Below, piece after piece: positions 6,317 to 9,193 of a stretch of 9,193 nt of DNA; position 1 is the stretch's first letter, and the number at the start of each line of letters is the position of its first letter. The position numbers and the translations under genes are program-made. The stretch covers positions 1 through 9,193 of the forward strand of contig CALBNQ010000037.1 in assembly GCA_937896495.1 (NCBI GenBank), written 5' to 3'. The DNA comes from an uncultured archaeon (GTDB taxonomy: Archaea > Thermoproteota > Nitrososphaeria > Nitrososphaerales > Nitrosopumilaceae). The notes under the pieces are model-generated. The model was given only the letters and a program-made list of their open reading frames with translations. It was not told where the DNA came from and made no database searches.

Positions 6317-6508
6317 CTAATTATCAAAAAAGTTTTCTGGAAACATTTTTTTGATTTTATCTAATTCTATCTTATAATTTTCAATTTTTATTTGAATTTC
6401 ATTTTTATTTCCTGGTGTTCTTTTTGTATCTTCTAATTTTTTAATTTGATTTAAAATTGTTTTATACATTAATGAATACTCTGGAAATCTTTTAGGAAGT
6501 TCTCCCAT
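6317..6508 (-). CDS. Small helical protein with C-terminal KMFP motif
   Basis: A 63-aa basic protein made of two predicted helices: YSLMYKTILNQIKKLEDTK, a Pro/Gly/Asn turn, then IQIKIENYKIELDKIKKMFP, followed by an ENFFDN tail. The spacing and the IKKMFP end parallel the C-terminal half of the protein at 1374-1604, suggesting a small paralogous family of helical hairpins. No metal motif or membrane segment is present and the function is unknown. The start at ATG 6508 is supported by an ATATTAATA box centred ~27 nt upstream. It faces the secreted-protein gene across a 36-bp gap and converges with the His/Cys-tail gene, 2 nt apart. Confidence 0.6.
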   Translation of the reverse strand: MGELPKRFPEYSLMYKTILNQIKKLEDTKRTPGNKNEIQIKIENYKIELDKIKKMFPENFFDN

Positions 6509-6544
6509 TAGACATGTTAAATATTCGTTATATTAATATCAATT
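6509..6544. promoter_or_regulatory. Overlapping divergent promoters in 36 bp
   Basis: TTAAATATT (about 6517-6525) is centred ~24 nt before the plus-strand ATG 6545. ATATTAATAT (about 6530-6539, symmetric) is centred ~27 nt before the minus-strand ATG 6508. Each TATA box lies beyond the other, so the two core promoters are interleaved and both mRNAs would be leaderless. Simultaneous initiation would be sterically difficult. Confidence 0.5.
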
Positions 6545-6937
6545 ATGAAAATTATTTTTCTCTTACTTTTTTTACTTGTAATTGGTATGGGGACATCTTT
6601 TGCAGATTCAGTTACATCTGAGATTTCTTCTGAAAAAAAATTCCATGTTGTAAATGAACAAATAATGATTGTAGCTGACGTCTCAAATAGTCAAAACATT
6701 CAACAACCTTTTGCATACCTCACACAAGTAACAAATGATGAAAACATTGTAGTATCTTTATCTTGGTTGACTGGTTCTTTATCTCCAAACCAATCATTAT
6801 CTCCTGCTCAATCATGGATGCCTACTAAATCTGGATTATACACTATTGAAATTTTTGTGTGGGAAAGTATCGATAATCCTGAGGCTCTGTCCCAATCATT
6901 ATCCATGACTGTAAACGTCCATGAACAACAATCATGA
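6545..6937 (+). CDS. Secreted beta-rich protein
   Basis: A 130-aa protein with a classic Sec signal peptide: Lys2, a hydrophobic core (IIFLLLFLLVIGMG) and a probable cleavage after Ala20 (TSFA/DS). The mature ~110 residues alternate short hydrophobic strands with Ser/Thr/Gln-rich turns and end with GLYTIEIFVWESIDNPEALS and SMTVNV. This resembles an immunoglobulin-like or CARDB-like beta-sandwich of the type found in surface proteins of marine thaumarchaea, where the 'FVWESxDNPxALS' segment recurs at protein C-termini as far as I recall. It is likely extracellular or surface-associated. No enzyme motif, lipobox or C-terminal anchor is visible. It is first in its transcript and has no partner on its strand. 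Confidence 0.7.
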   Translation: MKIIFLLLFLLVIGMGTSFADSVTSEISSEKKFHVVNEQIMIVADVSNSQNIQQPFAYLTQVTNDENIVVSLSWLTGSLSPNQSLSPAQSWMPTKSGLYTIEIFVWESIDNPEALSQSLSMTVNVHEQQS

Positions 6938-7035
6938 TATTATTCGATGCTTCATAATTCGGCAAACTCATCAACAATCAGTTATAGCTTAGTTTTTTTG
7001 ATTAATCATCAGCATCTATCTTAACAAATTCTATG

Positions 7036-7046
7036 GTATATTATTA
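7036..7046 (+). promoter_or_regulatory. TATA box for the 81-aa gene
   Basis: GTATATTATTA would place the transcription start near 7068, giving a short leader of about 28 nt before ATG 7096. No strong ribosome site lies in that leader. The remaining 158-bp gap holds T7 at 6993-6999 that may end the upstream transcript, plus weak inverted repeats only. Confidence 0.4.
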
Positions 7047-7095
7047 TCGAAATTAAAATCAGAACCTTTTTGAAATGTGAATATAAAATTCCATT

Positions 7096-7341
7096 ATGGC
7101 AAATTTTGAAAAACTCTATTCCAAAGTTGCATTACAAGTTATCAAACGATGTCATGGAGCAATCAAAATTACAAAACATGGAAAAATTCTTGAAGTTTAT
7201 GATACTAGAAGACATATGTGGAGCAAGGGTTTGGCAGGATTGATAATCAAAGAAGAATGTAAGGAAGCAAATCTTCGAGATTGGGAGATTGCAAATGTTC
7301 GAAGTATTGTAATTAAAGAAATGCTTGAAAAATCAACCTAA
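7096..7341 (+). CDS. Small basic protein of unknown function
   Basis: An 81-aa soluble protein with a mixed fold: N-terminal helix (FEKLYSKVALQVIKRCHG), strand-turn-strand (AIKITKHGKILEVYDT, 22-37), then RRHMWSKGLAGLIIKEECKEANLRDWEIANVRSIVIKEML as two helices. The GAIKITKHGKILEVYD beta-hairpin and the following Arg/His/Trp patch suggest a compact folded domain rather than a disordered peptide. It contains two cysteines (19 and 55) but no metal motif. I do not recognise a family. ATG 7096 is the only sensible start. The stop overlaps the stop of the convergent CxCxC gene by 4 nt (CTAA). Confidence 0.65.
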   Translation: MANFEKLYSKVALQVIKRCHGAIKITKHGKILEVYDTRRHMWSKGLAGLIIKEECKEANLRDWEIANVRSIVIKEMLEKST

Positions 7342-7520
7342 TATCCTATCTCTCTCATACCAAAACAAGGCTTGTTTCCTTTACTCCAACATTTACAAGA
7401 ACAAGAAACTGCTTTTTTACTTTCTAAATCTTTGATGACTTTATGAAAAAACCCTTCTCTAACTTTTGATTCAATTATTATTGTTTCATATTTCTCAGGG
7501 TCTTGTTCTGAATTTACCAT
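7338..7520 (-). CDS. Small CxCxC protein, probable metal binder
   Basis: A 60-aa protein. The N-terminal ~35 residues form a strand (ETIIIESKVREGF) and a helix (FHKVIKDLESK), then a compact cysteine cluster: Cys40, Cys42, Cys44 and, after a turn with Lys/Gly/Asn, Cys52, i.e. CxCxC-x7-C. Four cysteines so close together suggest one bound zinc or a Fe-S cluster. The family is not recognised. The start is ATG 7520, and a possible TATA (AGTATAGAG, about 7555-7563) would give a ~13-nt leader. Its C-terminus (MREIGY) resembles that of the next minus-strand gene (IRKLGY), including identical final GGA TAT TAG codons. It converges with the 81-aa gene, overlapping by 4 nt. Confidence 0.6.
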   Translation of the reverse strand: MVNSEQDPEKYETIIIESKVREGFFHKVIKDLESKKAVSCSCKCWSKGNKPCFGMREIGY

Positions 7521-7650
7521 TGTTAATTTTGTAGAAATCCTACTAAAAAACTCACTCTATACTGATGTTTGATATTAACAGTGAAGAGAAATTTTTTTAA
7601 CCCTACATTCCTGGAAAAACCAGTTTGATCAATCACTAAATACAGATTTT

Positions 7651-7911
7651 CTAATATCCTAATTTTCTAATCAAATGAGGTTCTTTGAGCATAATTGTAT
7701 CATCTTTGATTGCTGATAGTTCTACCTTTCTTAGTTGATTATTTGTAATTACAATCAACACTTCGCAACGATTACACAAAATTGTTTTGCCACTTGATCT
7801 TTCTTCTCTTATTGTGTTTCTCTCAAATCTATCTTCTTTTTGGCATGTGGGGCAAAGTCTTGGTTCTTTTTCAGTTGTAACTATCTCTTTGATGAAAATC
7901 ATTTTCCCCAT
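7651..7911 (-). CDS. Zinc-ribbon protein
   Basis: An 86-aa protein with a four-cysteine zinc ribbon: CPTC at Cys20/Cys23 and CNRC at Cys46/Cys49, separated by 22 residues that include a charged strand pair (RFERNTIREERSSGKTILC). This spacing is standard for treble-ribbon-type domains in transcription or translation accessory proteins. The N-terminal ~17 residues form a strand, and the C-terminal ~35 residues (strand VLIVITNNQLRKVEL then DDTIMLKEPHLIRKLGY) have no recognisable motif. It may bind nucleic acid or another protein; no partner is indicated. ATG 7911 is used, with an in-frame ATG at 7902 as the alternative. There is a 130-bp gap to the next minus-strand gene with T7 at 7592-7598, so they are probably separate units. 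Confidence 0.7.
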   Translation of the reverse strand: MGKMIFIKEIVTTEKEPRLCPTCQKEDRFERNTIREERSSGKTILCNRCEVLIVITNNQLRKVELSAIKDDTIMLKEPHLIRKLGY

Positions 7912-7950
7912 ACGTGATGAATCATTATTTGTTCAAAAAAGAGTTTGTAT

Positions 7951-8052
7951 TGTTAATTGGTATCAGCATTCCATTTTGAATGTCAAACCGTTTTAATCAT
8001 TCAAAATTAGAACGAATGGTATTCAGTATATTTCCAATCTAACCAATTAACA
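7951..8052. repeat. Large imperfect inverted repeat
   Basis: Outer arms TGTTAATTGGT (7951-7961) and ACCAATTAACA (8042-8052) are perfect 11-nt inverted copies. Inner arms ATTTTGAATG (7973-7982) and CATTCAAAAT (7998-8007) are perfect 10-nt copies around a 15-nt loop. CATTC (7967-7971) can also pair with GAATG (8014-8018). The right arm carries about 23 nt more than the left between these blocks. It could be a cruciform or RNA hairpin, or the remains of a small inverted-repeat element; no target-site duplication was seen. Confidence 0.6.
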
Positions 8053-8182
8053 TGAATGCATATTTTTTGTTAGACATATTCCTTTCTTTGTAATTTATTT
8101 TCAAAACTTTTAATTTCACAATATTTTAGATTATAAAAATTACATAAAACTATTAAAATATTTGAAATAATTTACACAAGAT
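8053..8182. other. AT-rich spacer with no visible gene
   Basis: This is the rest of the non-coding part of the 508-nt gap (7912-8419) before the RNA gene. It is very AT-rich with many T- and A-runs. I see no open frame of useful length, no tRNA-like fold and no repeat array. Similarly, 8353-8419 holds only AT-rich DNA, including T-runs that could end the minus-strand PurP transcript. Confidence 0.6.
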
Positions 8183-8190
8183 TTTATATA
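8183..8190 (+). promoter_or_regulatory. TATA box TTTATATA for the structured RNA
   Basis: This is the best TATA match in the window. Its centre at ~8187 predicts a transcription start near 8211-8215. No start codon with a useful open frame follows, so it most likely drives a non-coding RNA. Confidence 0.65.
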
Positions 8191-8212
8191 CTTATTATTC
8201 TTATAGTAAATG

Positions 8213-8345
8213 ATGTCGTTAGTTGTAAAATCTGGCGATTAGTACCGCGTAGCCCCGCAGAACAAAAAAGGCAATCATGTGCTAAGGCACTGACCACGAG
8301 AGGGAATCTCTCATAGTTCTGCAGTTTAGGGGGTTTACGCCTTTT
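8213..8345 (+). ncRNA. Unidentified structured RNA, about 130 nt
   Basis: The core from 8234 to 8341 is about half G+C by my count, against very AT-rich flanks, a classic sign of a structured RNA in such a genome. Long-range pairing is clear: GCGTA (8247-8251) with TACGC (8336-8340), CCCC (8253-8256) with GGGG (8329-8332), and GCAGAAC (8257-8263) with GTTCTGC (8316-8322), interrupted by small internal loops. Inside this stem are two hairpins: GTGC/GCAC (8279-8290, loop TAAG) and GAGAG/CTCTC (8298-8312, loop GGAAT). It would be a three-way junction. A TATA box lies upstream, and a TTTTT run follows directly, so the plus strand is favoured. It lacks features of 5S rRNA, SRP RNA, RNase P RNA, tRNA and common riboswitches. 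The ends are estimates. Confidence 0.7.
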
Positions 8346-8352
8346 TAATTTT
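8342..8352 (+). terminator. T-rich end of the structured RNA
   Basis: TTTTTAATTTT follows directly after the closing stem (CGCC ends at 8341). T-tracts of this kind are the usual archaeal intrinsic termination signal. Confidence 0.55.
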
Positions 8353-8419
8353 CAAAAAAACTATGTTGCTTCAATAATTTACTACAAAAATTTATCACAA
8401 TAATTTGATACTATATTTT

Positions 8420-9193
8420 CTAAGTAACTATCTCATCTAGTCTATCTTCTTCTTGTGCTCTTTTGATTTCCATTGCTATTCTTCTACCTACACCAAATGT
8501 TTGACCATACTGATATTTTGTATATGGACTAGTAGTGGCAACAATTGGATTCCCTGGAACTCGTAATGATACATCATACACAATTAATTCTAAATCTTTT
8601 GTAATCACACTTTGAAGTGAAAATGGTCCTATAATTCCAGGGGCATATTCTTTTTTGACTGCTGCAACAAATTTGTCTCCCATTTTAATCACTTTTTCAA
8701 GTAGAGATTCTCTAATACTTGCAGGAGTGTGTCCTACTTCGATGTTTTGTAAATCTATATCCATTTCTAATTGTTCACGTGCTGGTAAGGCATTGTAATC
8801 ATGAATGTTTGTTTGCAGTCTTCTTTCAATTCCAATAAAATCCACTTGTTTTGATATTGGGGTGTGAAAGAAATTAAAATTCATGTATGTCCCAATTGCC
8901 AATTCTTCAATACTTGCTTTCTCTAAATCTTTTTTTGCAATTATCCCTTGCTTGATTTTTGTTTCTGATTTTTCTTTGTAATCTTTGTATGATGATACTG
9001 TGAAAAATGCCCTCTCAAGTGGTCTATTTTTTTCTTGAACTTTAACAATACATGGTTTGTTGATTCTTTTTGGATCTTTGAATAATTTTGGATATTTTAT
9101 TTTGGCTTTTTCTAAAAGATAGTATTGACCTTTTTTTGCTGTTCGCTCTTCTGCTTGGAATAATTTTCTATTTCCAAAAATTGGTACTTTGAA
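8420..9193 (-). CDS. PurP-family ATP-grasp protein, N-terminus outside the window
   Basis: The open frame continues through the right edge, giving 257 visible C-terminal residues; about 110 N-terminal residues should lie outside, compared with the ~360-aa Methanocaldococcus PurP. PurP converts AICAR, formate and ATP to FAICAR in archaeal purine synthesis. Matching landmarks, in order, are VPIFGNRK at the edge, the IEELAIGTYMNFNFFHTPIS segment, ERRLQTNI, LPAREQLEMDI, IRESLLEKV, PGIIGPFSLQS, and the RRIAMEIKRA end. Two regions differ from the PurP I remember. The Gly-rich nucleotide loop (PGARGGRGYF) is replaced by VQEKNRPLERAFF (9002-9040), and the late DGGTN segment by PGNPI. It may therefore be a divergent paralog whose substrate is uncertain, so I leave the symbol blank. 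It converges with the RNA gene. Confidence 0.85.
   Translation of the reverse strand, partial: FKVPIFGNRKLFQAEERTAKKGQYYLLEKAKIKYPKLFKDPKRINKPCIVKVQEKNRPLERAFFTVSSYKDYKEKSETKIKQGIIAKKDLEKASIEELAIGTYMNFNFFHTPISKQVDFIGIERRLQTNIHDYNALPAREQLEMDIDLQNIEVGHTPASIRESLLEKVIKMGDKFVAAVKKEYAPGIIGPFSLQSVITKDLELIVYDVSLRVPGNPIVATTSPYTKYQYGQTFGVGRRIAMEIKRAQEEDRLDEIVT

Noticed and set aside
6946..7016. GATGCT/AGCATC and AATCA/TGATT inverted repeats after the secreted-protein gene
   Set aside because: Stems are only 5-6 bp with long loops, which is expected by chance in AT-rich DNA. The T7 nearby is a simpler termination signal.
7787..7996. Plus-strand open frame of 69 codons
   Set aside because: It is mostly antisense to the zinc-ribbon gene, with no promoter and no family resemblance.
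8210..8293. C/D-box guide RNA (ATGATGT at 8210-8216 and CTGA at 8290-8293)
   Set aside because: The boxes are about 75 nt apart with extensive internal pairing between, unlike the compact ~50-60 nt archaeal C/D guides. The box C is also imperfect.
8213..8345. The structured RNA as 5S rRNA, SRP RNA, RNase P RNA or a tRNA
   Set aside because: It lacks the 5S CCGAAC-type core, the SRP helix-8 motif, the RNase P GAAA/ACAGAAA core elements, and any T-arm GTTCRA or acceptor/anticodon cloverleaf.
1..9193. CRISPR array, insertion sequence, integrase or phage genes
   Set aside because: No regularly spaced direct repeats, transposase-like or recombinase-like frames were seen on either strand.

Overview
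The window looks like chromosomal DNA from an ammonia-oxidising archaeon of the Nitrosopumilus type (Nitrososphaerota/Thaumarchaeota). The evidence is: strongly AT-rich DNA; a DUF6659-like protein, a family I associate with this group; a PurP-family ATP-grasp enzyme; a BFN/DUF151 protein; TATA-like boxes about 25 nt before several start codons with almost no leader; and many tiny lysine-rich proteins. This assignment comes from family and composition recognition, not a database search.

Layout, left to right. 1-327: 3' end of a Lys-rich coiled-coil gene (+). 415-795: DUF6659-like gene (+). 864-1184: small acidic unknown gene (+). 1181-1604: two overlapping small helical genes (-). 1681-1956: PIN-like DUF5615-type gene (+). 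1949-5457: a four-gene minus-strand operon read from right to left. It contains a CBS-TrkH K+ transporter fusion, a six-helix membrane protein with PCCG and CPTC cysteine motifs, an 83-aa protein and a winged-helix protein. The last three are joined by overlapping start and stop codons. 5576-6022: BFN nuclease-fold gene (+). 6072-6314: small protein with a His/Cys tail (+). 6317-6508: small helical protein (-). 6545-6937: secreted beta-rich protein (+). 7096-7341: conserved-looking unknown (+). 7338-7520: CxCxC protein (-). 7651-7911: zinc-ribbon protein (-). 7912-8419: a 508-nt gap with a large inverted repeat and a GC-rich, strongly folded RNA gene that has its own TATA box and T-rich end. 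8420-9193: 3' part of a PurP-family gene (-), running off the right edge.

Functionally, the clearest unit is the operon at 1949-5457. It suggests potassium uptake controlled by a nucleotide-sensing CBS module, expressed with a cysteine-bearing membrane protein and a putative regulator. The rest are mostly short, independently transcribed genes. The best candidates for something undescribed are the structured RNA near 8213-8345 and the coupled membrane protein/small protein/winged-helix module. A second theme is very tight packing: four convergent pairs end within 2 nt of each other or overlap by 4-8 nt, and two of these junctions carry perfect inverted repeats.
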